Assembly: GCA_033765145.1 (NCBI GenBank)
Contig: JANRIH010000036.1
Coordinates: 124,001-188,000 of the forward strand
Length of the DNA stretch: 64,000 nt
From: JAGVSR01 sp033765145
GTDB taxonomy: Bacteria > Pseudomonadota > Alphaproteobacteria > Rhizobiales > Hyphomicrobiaceae
Reading direction: 5' to 3'
Of the stretch, positions 50,976-60,410 are shown piece by piece (positions within the stretch are counted from its first letter, which is position 1; every line of letters starts with the position of its first letter). Made by a program: the position numbers and the translations under genes. Below the pieces are notes generated by a model that worked only from the letters and a program-made list of their open reading frames with translations, was not told where the DNA came from and ran no database searches.

Positions 50976-52049
50976 TCAACCGGCCGATGGATCCTTTCGC
51001 CACAACTCCTGCTCGATCGCCGCGCGGTCGCTCGCGACCATTTCCGCGACCAACTGCTTGAACGGCGTCGTGTGGGTCCAGCCGAGTTTCTGGTGCGCTT
51101 TCGTCGGATCGCCGAGCAGGAGATCGACTTCGGTCGGACGGAAGTAGCGCGGGTCGATCTTGACGAGTTCCTCGCCCGTTTTCGCGTCGCGCCCGACCTC
51201 GTCGACGCCGGTGCCCGACCAGACGATCGTCCGGCCCACTTCGGCGAAGGCCAGTTCGACGAATTCACGAACAGAATGCGTCTCACCCGTCGCAAGGACG
51301 TAGTCGTCCCCCTCGTCCTGCTGCACGATCCGCCACATGCCTTCGACGTAGTCCCGCGCGTGACCCCAGTCGCGCTTCGCGTCGATGTTGCCGAGGTAGA
51401 GCGTCGCCTGCTTCTTGCGCTCGATGGCGGCGACGGCACGCGTAATCTTGCGCGTCACGAACGTTTCGCCGCGCAACGGGCTTTCATGATTGAACAGGAT
51501 GCCGTTCGAGGCGTGGATGCCGTAGGCTTCGCGGTAGTTGACCGTGATCCAGTAGGCGTAGAGCTTGGCGGCGGCGTACGGCGAACGCGGATAGAAGGGC
51601 GTCTTCTCGCTCTGCGGAATTTCCTGGACCTTGCCGTAAAGTTCGGACGTCGAGGCCTGGTAGAAGCGGACCGTTTTCTCCATGCCGAGAATGCGCAACG
51701 CTTCGAGCATGCGCAGCGCGCCCAGGGCGTCGGCGTTGCCCGTGTATTCCGGCGTCTCAAAGCTCACCTGAACGTGGCTCTGGGCCGCGAGGTTGTAAAT
51801 TTCGGTCGGTTTAGCTTCCTGAATGAGGCGGATCAGATTCGTGCTGTCCGTCATGTCTCCGTAGTGGAGAAAGAAGCGGGTCGAATGCTCGTGCGGATCG
51901 ACGTAGAGTTCGTCGACGCGCTGCGTGTTGAATGACGAGGAACGCCGCTTAACACCATGAACTATATAGTCTTTATCAAGCAGAAGTCGGGAGAGATACG
52001 CCCCATCCTGACCTGTGACACCGGTGATGAGAGCGACTTTCCTGGCCAT
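50976..52049 (-). CDS. gmd: GDP-mannose 4,6-dehydratase (Gmd)
   Basis: Makes GDP-4-keto-6-deoxy-D-mannose from GDP-mannose. 357 residues, normal length. NADP motif ITGVTGQDGAYLSRLLL, HYGDMTDSTNLIR, catalytic region QASTSELYGKVQEIPQSE, YxxxK in YPRSPYAAAKLYAYW, and NHESPLRGETFVTRKI, all typical of Gmd. Together with ManC and Fcl this gives the full path to GDP-L-fucose. Confidence 0.97.
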   Translation of the reverse strand: MARKVALITGVTGQDGAYLSRLLLDKDYIVHGVKRRSSSFNTQRVDELYVDPHEHSTRFFLHYGDMTDSTNLIRLIQEAKPTEIYNLAAQSHVQVSFETPEYTGNADALGALRMLEALRILGMEKTVRFYQASTSELYGKVQEIPQSEKTPFYPRSPYAAAKLYAYWITVNYREAYGIHASNGILFNHESPLRGETFVTRKITRAVAAIERKKQATLYLGNIDAKRDWGHARDYVEGMWRIVQQDEGDDYVLATGETHSVREFVELAFAEVGRTIVWSGTGVDEVGRDAKTGEELVKIDPRYFRPTEVDLLLGDPTKAHQKLGWTHTTPFKQLVAEMVASDRAAIEQELWRKDPSAG

Positions 52050-52171
52050 TTCGTCCGACTACCGAGGTTGATGAAGCTGGAGGCGACTTTAGCGTGCGAT
52101 CGCGTGCGCCGGGCGCTGCTTATTGCCCCACGGCACACCTCCTGGCAAGGTTGCCCGGGGTCCGTCGGGCG

Positions 52172-52220
52172 GGCCAATTCCAGACATCCCCAGACTTGTG
52201 GCAAAGGCGGCCAATTCCAG
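52172..52220. repeat. 12-base direct repeat in the gmd/glycosyltransferase gap
   Basis: GGCCAATTCCAG occurs at 52172-52183 and 52209-52220, 37 bases apart, in the 241-base divergent region between gmd and the rightward glycosyltransferase. It could be a pair of binding sites. No known motif is recognised and no good -35/-10 pair was found. Confidence 0.4.
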
Positions 52221-52290
52221 CCGAACTCGCCGACTAATCGGGTGCGGATCGCCCTCACGCGCCCTTGATCGCCGGAAGCAAAGCCTCACG

Positions 52291-53241
52291 ATGGCGTCCG
52301 CACCCCTGGTCAGCATCATCATCCCGACCTTCAACCGCCCTCGGGCCACGCGGCGGGCGGTCATGTCAGTCGTCGATCAACAGGGCTTCGTCTCCGGAGA
52401 CCTTGAGGTCATCGTCGTGGACGATGCGTCCCCTCATCCTCTCACGCTCGAAGATGTTCCCGATTTCGTTCGCGTGACGCGGCTGGCTCGCAACGGCGGC
52501 GCGGCTGCGGCGCGCAATGAAGGCCTGTCACTCGCGCGTGGAAAATTCATCGCGTTCCTCGATTCCGACGACGTCTGGGGCCCGGACAAGCTCGCCGCGC
52601 AACTGGAATTTCATCAGGCGTGCGTCGGCGCGGGTTCGGATGCCAAGCGGCTCGTCGTCACGTGCGGCTTCTACATGCCGCGCCGATCTGGCGGCGACCT
52701 CGAATGGCGCATTCCGGTCGAAGCGAGGACGCCCGGCGACTTCGCACGCGGCTGCTGGCATTGCCCGGGCAGCACGCTCTTTGCGCACCGAGACGTGTTC
52801 CACGACGTCGGCGTGCTCGACGAGGAGCTGAGGCGCCTCGAGGACCTCGAATGGTTCCTCCGTTTCGGCCTTCTGGGCGGTGAACTCCGTACCGTGGCAT
52901 GGCCACACACCATTATTTCACCGTCCGGCTATTCCGAGCCCACGTCCATCGCGCAAGCTGCCGAACGCATTCATGCGCGACTGGCGGAACAGCCCTTAGC
53001 GGCGCTCGATCCTTCCGGCCGGCGATCAATCTCTGCCTACCTCGACGTCGAGCTGGCGGCGGCGCATCTTGCGCATCGAAGGAAAGCGACAGGTGCCGGC
53101 TATCTCGTACGATCCTTTCTGCGCAAGCCGAGACTGAGGCTGATGCCGGGAGACTTCTGGGTCCGCGGGCGTAAAATTCCCCCCGAGGTTCGCGACATCT
53201 ACCGCACCATGACCGAGCCCGAGGAACAATACCCGCTCTAG
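52291..53241 (+). CDS. Family 2 glycosyltransferase
   Basis: 316 residues from ATG 52291. GT-A fold start VSIIIPTFNRPRATRRAVMSV, then VIVVDDASP, RNGGAAAARNEGLSLARGKFIAFLDSDDVW with the DSDD metal motif, and a later EDLEWFLRF acceptor-region acid pair. Acts with cytoplasmic nucleotide sugars to extend a lipid-linked glycan. It is followed five bases later by another family 2 enzyme, forming a two-gene rightward unit divergent from gmd. Confidence 0.9.
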   Translation: MASAPLVSIIIPTFNRPRATRRAVMSVVDQQGFVSGDLEVIVVDDASPHPLTLEDVPDFVRVTRLARNGGAAAARNEGLSLARGKFIAFLDSDDVWGPDKLAAQLEFHQACVGAGSDAKRLVVTCGFYMPRRSGGDLEWRIPVEARTPGDFARGCWHCPGSTLFAHRDVFHDVGVLDEELRRLEDLEWFLRFGLLGGELRTVAWPHTIISPSGYSEPTSIAQAAERIHARLAEQPLAALDPSGRRSISAYLDVELAAAHLAHRRKATGAGYLVRSFLRKPRLRLMPGDFWVRGRKIPPEVRDIYRTMTEPEEQYPL

Positions 53242-53246
53242 CCTCG

Positions 53247-54215
53247 ATGCCGTTGGCGGCGGCCTCGCGGAATGATACGTCCTGCCCAGGCCGAAACACG
53301 TCACATCTTTCGACGGCATACGAACCCGCACGAGTCCTTACAGTGCTCCTCTCCATCGCCATGCCGACGCGCAACTCGGCGCGCTACATCCGAGACGCGC
53401 TTCAGAGCATCCGCCAGGCGCTCGCGGGAACGGGTGTCGCGTGGGAGACCCTGATCGCGGATGGAGGCTCGACCGACGAAACGCGCGAATTCGTGGAGGC
53501 AGAGCCGAACGCTCGGATCGTTTCATGGTCCGATGCTGGCCTCTACGACGGCATGAACAGAGCAATTTCAGCCGCGACGGGTGGGTTCGTCCTCATCCTC
53601 AACAGCGACGACTTGTTGATCGATGTAGGTATCAGGGCCGCGCTCGATCATTTCCGCCGAACGCCGGATTGCGACATGGTCAGCGGAGACGTGCTCGTCG
53701 GGCAGGACCTCGGCGGCGCTACCAAAACATCTCCCTTCAGATCGCTTTCGGCGGACGGCGCGATGTTCGGCATCCCCGCCATCAACGCCCGCATCTACCG
53801 GCGCGATGTCGTCGTGAAGGCCGGACCGATCTGGATCGACGCGGGGCTTGCCGCGGACCGCGAATGGCTCGCCCGGTTGTCCGCTTCCGCTGTCCAGAGG
53901 CATCGGGTCGACGCGCCGCTCTATTTCTACCGGCAGCACGAGGGTTCGAAGACGCTCGCCAACGATGCCGAAGCGTCCGAGCGCATCTGGCGGGCGGAGT
54001 GCCAGCTTGCGCGACGGATCCTCGCCGATCCCAAGGCAAGTCCCACCCTCCGATCGCTGGCCAGGTCGGCTCACGCTCTGGCGACGTTCAAACTGCGCGT
54101 CCGCGGGCTGTCCACAAGCGACCTGTCCGGTGCCGTTCCTGAGACGTCCCTTGCCGATCTCGCGCGCGGTATCGGCCTCACGCTGCGTTGGCGTGGGAAA
54201 ATTGCCGGTTCTTGA
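53247..54215 (+). CDS. Family 2 glycosyltransferase
   Basis: Up to 322 residues; start uncertain. ATG 53247 gives a 32-residue leader of no clear character, while GTG 53343 would start directly at LLSIAMPTRNSARYIRDAL, the usual GT2 N-terminus; neither has a good ribosome-binding site. The core has LIADGGSTDET, SWSDAGLYDGMNRAISAATGGF and LNSDDLL (DxD-type metal site), and AADREWLARL. The WcaA-like pattern with 'DGMN' is typical of enzymes adding sugars to colanic-acid-like glycans. Confidence 0.87.
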   Translation: MPLAAASRNDTSCPGRNTSHLSTAYEPARVLTVLLSIAMPTRNSARYIRDALQSIRQALAGTGVAWETLIADGGSTDETREFVEAEPNARIVSWSDAGLYDGMNRAISAATGGFVLILNSDDLLIDVGIRAALDHFRRTPDCDMVSGDVLVGQDLGGATKTSPFRSLSADGAMFGIPAINARIYRRDVVVKAGPIWIDAGLAADREWLARLSASAVQRHRVDAPLYFYRQHEGSKTLANDAEASERIWRAECQLARRILADPKASPTLRSLARSAHALATFKLRVRGLSTSDLSGAVPETSLADLARGIGLTLRWRGKIAGS

Positions 54216-54219
54216 TCGC

Positions 54220-54765
54220 TTACAGTCCCGCCGCGCCGCGGCCGAGAAACGTCGCAAACAGGATGCGCACGTCCAACGCGAACGAGTGGCTCGCCACGTA
54301 GACCGCGTCCTCTTCGGCAAGCTTCCTGGGATCGGACATGTCGATGCCACGGACCTGGGCCAGGCCTGTAATGCCGGGACGAACGGCATAGACGCCGCGG
54401 CGCTCGCGTTCCATGACGAGCAACTCCTGCGTCGGCAGGCAGGGCCGCGGTCCGACGAGGCTCATTTCGCCCTTCAAGACATTCCAGAGCTGGGGCAACT
54501 CGTCGAGCTTCGTCGCGCGCAGGACGCGGCCGATGCCCGTGATGGCCGACTTCGGGGCCTCGTGCGTCGGGACGTGTTCAGTCCCTACGCGCATCGTTCG
54601 GAATTTGTAGCACGTGAACGACTTCCGATCGCGTCCTACCCGTGTCTGCGGGAATATCGCGCCGCCCGGCGATGTCATACCGACCAGAACGGCGATGAGC
54701 GCGATCACCGGTGAAAGCACCAACAGTCCCGAGATCGCAGCGACGAAGTCGATCCCGCGCTTCAT
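54220..54765 (-). CDS. Polyprenyl-phosphate sugar-1-phosphate transferase (short, PglC-like)
   Basis: Starts glycan assembly by moving a sugar-1-phosphate from a nucleotide sugar to undecaprenyl phosphate at the inner membrane. 181 residues from ATG 54765, which overlaps the upstream stop as ATGA. This is the minimal monotopic form: one N-terminal re-entrant hydrophobic segment (RGIDFVAAISGLLVLSPVIAL), CYKFRTMR, the catalytic Asp-Glu in TKLDELPQLWNVLKGEMSLVGPRP and PGITGLAQV. It lacks the extra membrane helices of WcaJ/WbaP. Confidence 0.93.
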   Translation of the reverse strand: MKRGIDFVAAISGLLVLSPVIALIAVLVGMTSPGGAIFPQTRVGRDRKSFTCYKFRTMRVGTEHVPTHEAPKSAITGIGRVLRATKLDELPQLWNVLKGEMSLVGPRPCLPTQELLVMERERRGVYAVRPGITGLAQVRGIDMSDPRKLAEEDAVYVASHSFALDVRILFATFLGRGAAGL

Positions 54766-55985
54766 GACGTTCTCTCGCGCGGTGACGTGCCGGAGACGAT
54801 AGGCATCAACGTCTCGTAGAGCTTGCGGGTCGCAGCCCAATTGTCGGAAATCGTATAGCCGTGAAGTACGGCCTCGCGCGCTTCCGAACCCTTGACCGCG
54901 AGGTCTTTGGCTGATGCTTCGGCGAATGCCTGTGCCAATGCGGCGGGGTCATCAACCGGGACCGTCCAGCCGCCGGTGTCGGCTGCCAGTTCGCAGCACC
55001 CGGGTACGCTTGTCGTGACGATGGAGCGACCGCACGCGGCGGCCTCGATCAGCGAGCGTGGCACGCCTTCACCACCGCGCGAGGGCAGAACTGCCAGATG
55101 CTGATCGGCCCAGAGGCCTGGAATATCGTCGTTGCGTCCGAGCCACCGTATCCCGGGCGCGCGCGCCATCGCTTCGATATCCGAGGCCTTCCAGGCCGCC
55201 GGATTGGCCGTGTCGATACCGCCCGCCAATGTCAACTCCATCTCGAGGCCGTTGGCGCGTGCCAGAGCGGTGGCCGCGACGGCGGTGTCGACCCCCTTGG
55301 TCCAGATCATGCGCCCGACAAGAGCGACCTTGAGCGGCGGGCGCGGTGGCATTGGACGTGGCGCGAAGATGGCAGGATCGATACCAGCGCCGCCGACGAC
55401 GATCGTGCGCCCGTCGCGCTCTGCGTTCGCAAGGCCGCAGGATCGCAGATCATGGCGGTTCTCGGCAATCCAGCGCACGGTTTTGCGATCGGCGATGCGG
55501 CTCATGAATGACGCCGCAAGTGCGCGGACCAAAATGGCCTTGGGCGAATTCGCGACGGCGGTGTAGCCGCGACCGGTGATGGTGAAGACGCGATTTCCGA
55601 GGCCGGCACGATCAGCGGCCAGCGTTCCAGCGAAGATGCCGAAGAGACCGAAGCCGTGCAGCAGCGTTTCGGGGTGGCGTCGGAGGTCGTCCGCCAGACA
55701 TTGCACCGTTGCGCCGAGGCCCCGGGGCACGAGCCCCCCGCGCCGCGTCGGCAGAGGCACGAGTTCGATGCCTTCGGCGACGAGCCGATCCCTCTCTGCG
55801 CCGAGCTCGGTTGCAAGCGCGACACGCCATCCCTCGTCGCGGGCGAAGCGCGCGAGATGCAGGAAATGGGAAACGAAAAACCAGTCGACGTTGACGAGCA
55901 AGAGTAGCCTCTTGCCTCTGCCACGTCCGCCGCACCCCATTTCAGCCGGTTTCGAGGAGATCACCATTGTATGATGCTCAATCAT
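54762..55985 (-). CDS. Family 4-type glycosyltransferase
   Basis: 407 residues from ATG 55985 (ATG 55967 also possible); an open extension to 56162 overlaps the upstream gene and is not enzyme-like. GT-B fold beginning KRLLLLVNVDWFFVSHFLHLARFARDEGWRVALAT, with VALVGRMIWTKGVDTAVAAT (donor lobe) and PSRGGEGVPRSLIEAAACGRSIVTTSVPGC (EGVPRSLIEA, the E-x7-E donor site). Resembles enzymes adding the second sugar after a PglC-type transferase, which is encoded directly downstream. Confidence 0.9.
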   Translation of the reverse strand: MIEHHTMVISSKPAEMGCGGRGRGKRLLLLVNVDWFFVSHFLHLARFARDEGWRVALATELGAERDRLVAEGIELVPLPTRRGGLVPRGLGATVQCLADDLRRHPETLLHGFGLFGIFAGTLAADRAGLGNRVFTITGRGYTAVANSPKAILVRALAASFMSRIADRKTVRWIAENRHDLRSCGLANAERDGRTIVVGGAGIDPAIFAPRPMPPRPPLKVALVGRMIWTKGVDTAVAATALARANGLEMELTLAGGIDTANPAAWKASDIEAMARAPGIRWLGRNDDIPGLWADQHLAVLPSRGGEGVPRSLIEAAACGRSIVTTSVPGCCELAADTGGWTVPVDDPAALAQAFAEASAKDLAVKGSEAREAVLHGYTISDNWAATRKLYETLMPIVSGTSPRERTS

Positions 55986-56025
55986 GGCGGGGATTGGCCG
56001 ATCATGGCAAGTCTGGCGTGCCCGA

Positions 56026-56964
56026 TCATGCCGGCGCTCTCGACGCGGCGCGCCCGGCCAGAACCATCGCGCGGAGAACGATATCGTCGGCCCGGAATTG
56101 GCGATAGATCTCGCTCTCGCGCGTGAAGCGCACGCGGCCCGTGAGTTTCCGCGTTGCTGCAAGCCTTTCGATCAAGGTTCGCTGTGTGGGTTTGAGGTCG
56201 TCTCCATAGAGCCGATCGAATGCAAGCGCCTGATCGATCGCCCGGCTCAGCAATCCGGCCGCGGTCTCCCGCATCACGGCGGTCCAGGCCCGGGCCACAG
56301 GACTTCCAGGAATATGGGCCAAATGTTCTCCGTGCACGCGGAATGCGAGGCTCGGCTCGGGATCGAAGATCACCGTGCCGAACGCGGACACGACCAGATA
56401 CGCCCACCAGTCGTGCATGACGGCCTCGTCCGGATACGGCACTGCCTTCAGGAGCGCCGCGGCCGGCCTGTTCAATGCGATCGTACAGCCCATTGCGATG
56501 TTCTCGACGAGCGCGTTGGCGAACGACGGCGCGCGGGGCCAGGCCGGCGAGCGGCCTATGGGTGCCAAGTCCGCGTCGACGTAGTCGACGGACGTGCAGT
56601 AGAGGCCGGGCCGATCCGGAGGCAGCGTACCGAGCACCGCGAGCGCCCGGCGCACCTTGTCGGGATACCAGACGTCGTCCTGATCGGCGAACAGGGTGAC
56701 GTCGGCGGCGGGCGCTTCGGCTAGCAGTTCCATATAGGATCGCGCGGCCCCTCGATTGGGCGCCGTCGGTCTTCGCTCGACTCCAAGCCCCTCGTACCGC
56801 GTGAGAAGTTGGCCGGTCGCGTCGTCCGAACCATCGTCGCGGACCACGATTCGAACATTCTGCCAATCCTGATCGAGCAGGGACCGCATCAGCGGCGCCA
56901 GGAAACGCTCGGCGTTGTAGGTCGCGAGCAGGACCTCAGCAGACGGTGCCAGATGACGCGGCAT
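56026..56964 (-). CDS. Family 2 glycosyltransferase (rhamnosyltransferase-like)
   Basis: 312 residues. VLLATYNAERFLAPLMRSLLDQDW, VVRDDGSDDATGQLL, and LFADQDDVWYPDKV with the DQDD metal motif typical of rhamnosyl-type GT2 enzymes; the MHDWWAYLVV region follows. It sits 19 bases downstream of rfbA, in the same operon as the four dTDP-L-rhamnose genes, which supports rhamnose as donor, though this is inference. Confidence 0.9.
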   Translation of the reverse strand: MPRHLAPSAEVLLATYNAERFLAPLMRSLLDQDWQNVRIVVRDDGSDDATGQLLTRYEGLGVERRPTAPNRGAARSYMELLAEAPAADVTLFADQDDVWYPDKVRRALAVLGTLPPDRPGLYCTSVDYVDADLAPIGRSPAWPRAPSFANALVENIAMGCTIALNRPAAALLKAVPYPDEAVMHDWWAYLVVSAFGTVIFDPEPSLAFRVHGEHLAHIPGSPVARAWTAVMRETAAGLLSRAIDQALAFDRLYGDDLKPTQRTLIERLAATRKLTGRVRFTRESEIYRQFRADDIVLRAMVLAGRAASRAPA

Positions 56965-56983
56965 TACTCACTCCACCAAACCG

Positions 56984-57856
56984 TCAGGCGTTCGACGTCG
57001 CAATCTGTGTCAGATACTGACCATAGGTCGACTTGCCGAGATCGCGGCCCAGCGCCGCCAATTGCTCGCGCGTGATTAGACCCATGTAGAACGCCGTTTC
57101 CTCAGGGCACGCGATCTTGAGGCCTTGGCGCGTTTCCAGAATGCGCACGAAATCGGCCGCCTCCATGAGCGATGCCGGCGTCCCTGTGTCGAGCCACGCG
57201 AAGCCGCGCCCCATGCGCTCGACGTAGAGTTCTCCGGTCGCCATGTAGGCGGCATTCACGTCTGTGATCTCCAATTCGCCGCGCGGCGAGGGTTTCAAAT
57301 TGGCGGCAATGTCGACTACGCGATGATCGTAGAAGTAGAGACCCGTGACCGCCCAATTGGACTTCGGCTGTCTTGGCTTTTCCTCGATCGAGAGCGCGCG
57401 GCTCGAGGCATCGAGTTCAACGACGCCATATCGTTCGGGATCGGCGACGTGATAGGCGAAGACGGTTGCGCCGGTCGTGCGCACGGTCGCGCGCTGCATG
57501 AGTTCGGGAAGGCCGTGACCGTAGAAGATGTTGTCGCCGAGGATCAGGACGGATCGTTCGCGACCGATGAAATCCGCTCCGATGATGTAAGCCTGCGCCA
57601 GCCCTTCGGGCCGAGGCTGCTCGGCGTAGCGGAACGAGATGCCCCATTTCTCTCCATCGCCGAGCATGCGCTGGAAATTCGGAAGATCGTACGGGGTCGA
57701 GATGATCAGGATCTCGCGGACGCCAGCCAGCATCAACGTCGCGATCGGATAGTAGATCATCGGTTTGTCGTAGACCGGCAGCAGCTGCTTGCTGGCGGCG
57801 AGCGTCATCGGGTGAAGACGGGTTCCGGCACCGCCCGCGAGTATAATGCCCTTCAT
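56984..57856 (-). CDS. rfbA: Glucose-1-phosphate thymidylyltransferase (RfbA)
   Basis: First step of dTDP-L-rhamnose synthesis. 290 residues, full length. GIILAGGAGTRLHPMT, PVYDKPMIYYPIATLMLAG, EQPRPEGLAQAYIIG and GDNIFYGHGLPEL are diagnostic, as is TGLYFYD and RGFAWLDTGT. AAGGAGA precedes the ATG. Operon order rfbC-rfbB-rfbD-rfbA, transcribed leftward. Confidence 0.97.
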   Translation of the reverse strand: MKGIILAGGAGTRLHPMTLAASKQLLPVYDKPMIYYPIATLMLAGVREILIISTPYDLPNFQRMLGDGEKWGISFRYAEQPRPEGLAQAYIIGADFIGRERSVLILGDNIFYGHGLPELMQRATVRTTGATVFAYHVADPERYGVVELDASSRALSIEEKPRQPKSNWAVTGLYFYDHRVVDIAANLKPSPRGELEITDVNAAYMATGELYVERMGRGFAWLDTGTPASLMEAADFVRILETRQGLKIACPEETAFYMGLITREQLAALGRDLGKSTYGQYLTQIATSNA

Positions 57857-57886
57857 CGATGTTCTCCTTGGCAGGCGTCACGTCGA

Positions 57887-58768
57887 TCACGACGGAGGCA
57901 AGAGCCGCGCGACGCAATCCTCGACACCTTCTTGCCAGCACGGCAGCGTGATACCGAACGTGGATTTCAACTTGGTCGTGTCGAGCCGGGAATTTGCGGG
58001 TCGCCGCGCCGGTGTCGGATAGTCTTTGGTCTGGATCGCGCGCACGTCCGCGCTGGGGCCGCCCCGCGCCGTGGAACAGCGGACAATTTCGCGCGCGAAC
58101 CCACACCACGAAACGTCGCCCGTTCCGGCCGCGTGAAACGTGCCCCAGGGCATGTTATCATCCGAGATCAGACGCGGCGCGATATCCAGGATGGCGCGCG
58201 CAAGATCGGGCGCATAGGTGGGGTTGCCGATTTGATCGTCCACGACCGTCAACTCGGGACGGGTCGCCGCGAGGCGCAGCATCGTCTTCAGGAAGTTGTT
58301 TCCGAACGGGCTATAGACCCACGCCGTGCGCAGGATCACATGGCGGCCCCCGGAGGCGCGGACCGCATCCTCGCCTTCGAGCTTCGATCGCCCGTAGACC
58401 CCAATCGGCCCCGTCGCGTCGGTCTCGACATAGGGTGCGGGCTTTGTTCCGTCGAACACGTAGTCGGTCGAGATGTGGACCAGGGGTAGTCCGCGACCGG
58501 CGGCCGCGCGCGCGACGTTCGCCGCACCCAATGCGTTGACGCGTTGCGCCTCGCCGGGCTCGCCTTCCGCCTTGTCGACGGCGGTGTATGCGGCCGCGTT
58601 GATCACGAGATCGGGGCTGTGGGCTTCGAGCGCGTTCTCGACCGACCGAGGGTCCGAGATGTCGAGTTCGGGACGGCCGAAGGCCAACAGGTCCGCGCCC
58701 CGCGCGGCCGCCAACTCGGCAAGGCATAAGGCCAACTGACCGTTCCGACCGGTGACCAGAAGCCTCAT
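57887..58768 (-). CDS. rfbD: dTDP-4-dehydrorhamnose reductase (RfbD)
   Basis: Last step of dTDP-L-rhamnose synthesis. 293 residues from ATG 58768, placed five bases after rfbB with AAGG upstream; the frame extends farther but lies inside rfbB. NAD(P)-binding MRLLVTGRNGQLALCL, ISTDYVFDGTKPAPYVE, YGRSKLEGEDAV (YxxxK), LRTAWVYSPFGNNFLKTML and DDQIGNPTYAPDLA match the family. Confidence 0.96.
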   Translation of the reverse strand: MRLLVTGRNGQLALCLAELAAARGADLLAFGRPELDISDPRSVENALEAHSPDLVINAAAYTAVDKAEGEPGEAQRVNALGAANVARAAAGRGLPLVHISTDYVFDGTKPAPYVETDATGPIGVYGRSKLEGEDAVRASGGRHVILRTAWVYSPFGNNFLKTMLRLAATRPELTVVDDQIGNPTYAPDLARAILDIAPRLISDDNMPWGTFHAAGTGDVSWCGFAREIVRCSTARGGPSADVRAIQTKDYPTPARRPANSRLDTTKLKSTFGITLPCWQEGVEDCVARLLPPS

Positions 58769-58772
58769 GCCA

Positions 58773-59837
58773 TCAGACCTTGGCCGTCTGCATTTCGAGC
58801 CCAAGTCGCTCGCCTGCATAGACGCCGCGGCGCAACGGCTCCCACCAGTCGCGCCTGTCGAGGTACCAGTCGACCGTCTTTTCAATCCCGCTGTCGAAAT
58901 TCTCCCGTGCACGCCAGCCGAGTTCGGTTTCGAGGCGCGTCGCGTCGATGGCGTACCGCTGATCGTGTCCCGGCCGGTCGGTGACGTAGGTGATCAGTTT
59001 CTCATGCGGGGCATTCGCGGGACGGCGCTGATCAAGTATGGCGCAGATGCGTTTCACGACGTCGATATTGCGGCGCTCGTTGCGCCCGCCGACGTTGTAT
59101 TTCTCGCCGAGCCTTCCCCGTTCGAGAATTGTCAGAAGCGCGCGTGCGTGATCATCCACATAGAGCCAGTCGCGGATGTTGCTGCCATTGCCGTAGACCG
59201 GCAGCGAGAGTCCATGCATGGCGTTCAACGTCACGAGCGGAATGAGCTTTTCGGGGAATTGATAGGGGCCGTAGTTGTTCGAGCAGTTCGAGATGAGGCC
59301 CGGAAAGCCATACGTGCGGTGCCAGGCGATCACGAGATGATCCGAGGCAGCCTTGCTGGCGGAATAGGGCGAGGACGGGTCGTAGGCCGTCGTTTCGTGG
59401 AACAGGCCGTCCGCGCCGAGCGAGCCGTAGACCTCGTCGGTCGATACGTGGAGGAAGCGAAAACGCTCCTTGTCCACGGCGCATAGGCTCATCCAGTAGC
59501 GGCGCGCCGCTTCGAGCAGCCGGTACGTTCCGACGACGTTGGTTTCGATGAAGGCACCCGACCCCGTGATCGAGCGATCGACATGGCTTTCCGCAGCGAG
59601 ATGGATGACGGCATCGGGCCTGAACGTTTCGAACGCCTCGTTCATGGCTGCGCCATCGCAAATGTCGGACTTCGCGAACCGGTATCGCGCATTGCCGGCG
59701 ACGGGATCGAGCGAGGCGAGATTGGCCGCATACGTGAGCTTGTCGATGTTCAGGACCTCGTGGTCCGCCTCGCCGGTCAAATAGCGCACGAGGGCCGAAC
59801 CGATGAACCCAGCGCCTCCGGTGACAATCACGCGCAT
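58773..59837 (-). CDS. rfbB: dTDP-glucose 4,6-dehydratase (RfbB)
   Basis: Second step of dTDP-L-rhamnose synthesis. 354 residues. MRVIVTGGAGFIGSALVRYL, HLAAESHVDRSI, HVSTDEVYGSLG, YSASKAASDHLV (YxxxK), NNYGPYQFPEKLIPL and YVTDRPGHDQRYAID are classical RfbB motifs. Four bases before rfbD and 19 after rfbC. Confidence 0.97.
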   Translation of the reverse strand: MRVIVTGGAGFIGSALVRYLTGEADHEVLNIDKLTYAANLASLDPVAGNARYRFAKSDICDGAAMNEAFETFRPDAVIHLAAESHVDRSITGSGAFIETNVVGTYRLLEAARRYWMSLCAVDKERFRFLHVSTDEVYGSLGADGLFHETTAYDPSSPYSASKAASDHLVIAWHRTYGFPGLISNCSNNYGPYQFPEKLIPLVTLNAMHGLSLPVYGNGSNIRDWLYVDDHARALLTILERGRLGEKYNVGGRNERRNIDVVKRICAILDQRRPANAPHEKLITYVTDRPGHDQRYAIDATRLETELGWRARENFDSGIEKTVDWYLDRRDWWEPLRRGVYAGERLGLEMQTAKV

Positions 59838-59855
59838 CGCGTCGGCCTCATCCGG

Positions 59856-60410
59856 CTAGATTGAGAAATAGGCGGGTAGTTCCGCCAGCGTCGGATTCTT
59901 GCGATCCTTCTCGGACAGGATGGCCGCCTCAGGCGCAACGGGCCACGCGATGCCGAGGGCGGGGTCGTTCCACAGAACCCCGCGGTCGCAGTCGGGCGCG
60001 TAGGTGTCCGTGACCTTGTAGATGACCTCTGTATCGGGCTCCAGCGTGCAGAAGCCATGGGCGAAGCCGGCGGGCACCCAGAGTTGTTTCCAATTTTCAG
60101 CCGACAGAATGGCCGACACATGCCGCCCGAACGTCGGCGAGCCATGCCTCAAATCGACCGCGACATCGAGGATGGACCCGCGCACGACGCGGACGAGTTT
60201 GCCCTGGGCGCGCGGGTTGGTCTGAAAATGGAGGCCGCGAACGACTCCTTTGGATCGGGACAGGGAATGATTGTCTTGGACAAACTCCGCCTCGATGCCG
60301 CCGGCCCGGTAGAGATCGCGACTATAGACCTCAGAGAAGAATCCGCGCTCGTCACGAAAGATACGGGGCGACACGAGCTTGACGTCGGCGATTTCGAGCG
60401 TCTCGATCAT
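59856..60410 (-). CDS. rfbC: dTDP-4-dehydrorhamnose 3,5-epimerase (RfbC)
   Basis: Cupin-fold epimerase, third step of dTDP-L-rhamnose synthesis. 184 residues. DERGFFSEVYSRDLYR, FVQDNHSLSRSKGVVRGLHFQTNP with the catalytic His, VRGSILDVAVDLRHGSPTFG (catalytic Asp), WVPAGFAHGFCTLEPDTEVIYKVTD and the C-terminal WNDPALGIAWP are all present in pieces shorter than a full run. First gene of the leftward rhamnose-glycosyltransferase operon; cysQ diverges from it with a 128-base gap. Confidence 0.96.
   Translation of the reverse strand: MIETLEIADVKLVSPRIFRDERGFFSEVYSRDLYRAGGIEAEFVQDNHSLSRSKGVVRGLHFQTNPRAQGKLVRVVRGSILDVAVDLRHGSPTFGRHVSAILSAENWKQLWVPAGFAHGFCTLEPDTEVIYKVTDTYAPDCDRGVLWNDPALGIAWPVAPEAAILSEKDRKNPTLAELPAYFSI

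Noticed and set aside
50292..51935. 547-residue rightward frame opposite the acyltransferase and gmd
   Set aside because: Antisense shadow; both leftward genes carry full sets of family motifs.
57125..58489. 454-residue rightward frame opposite rfbA/rfbD
   Set aside because: Antisense shadow of well-identified rhamnose genes.
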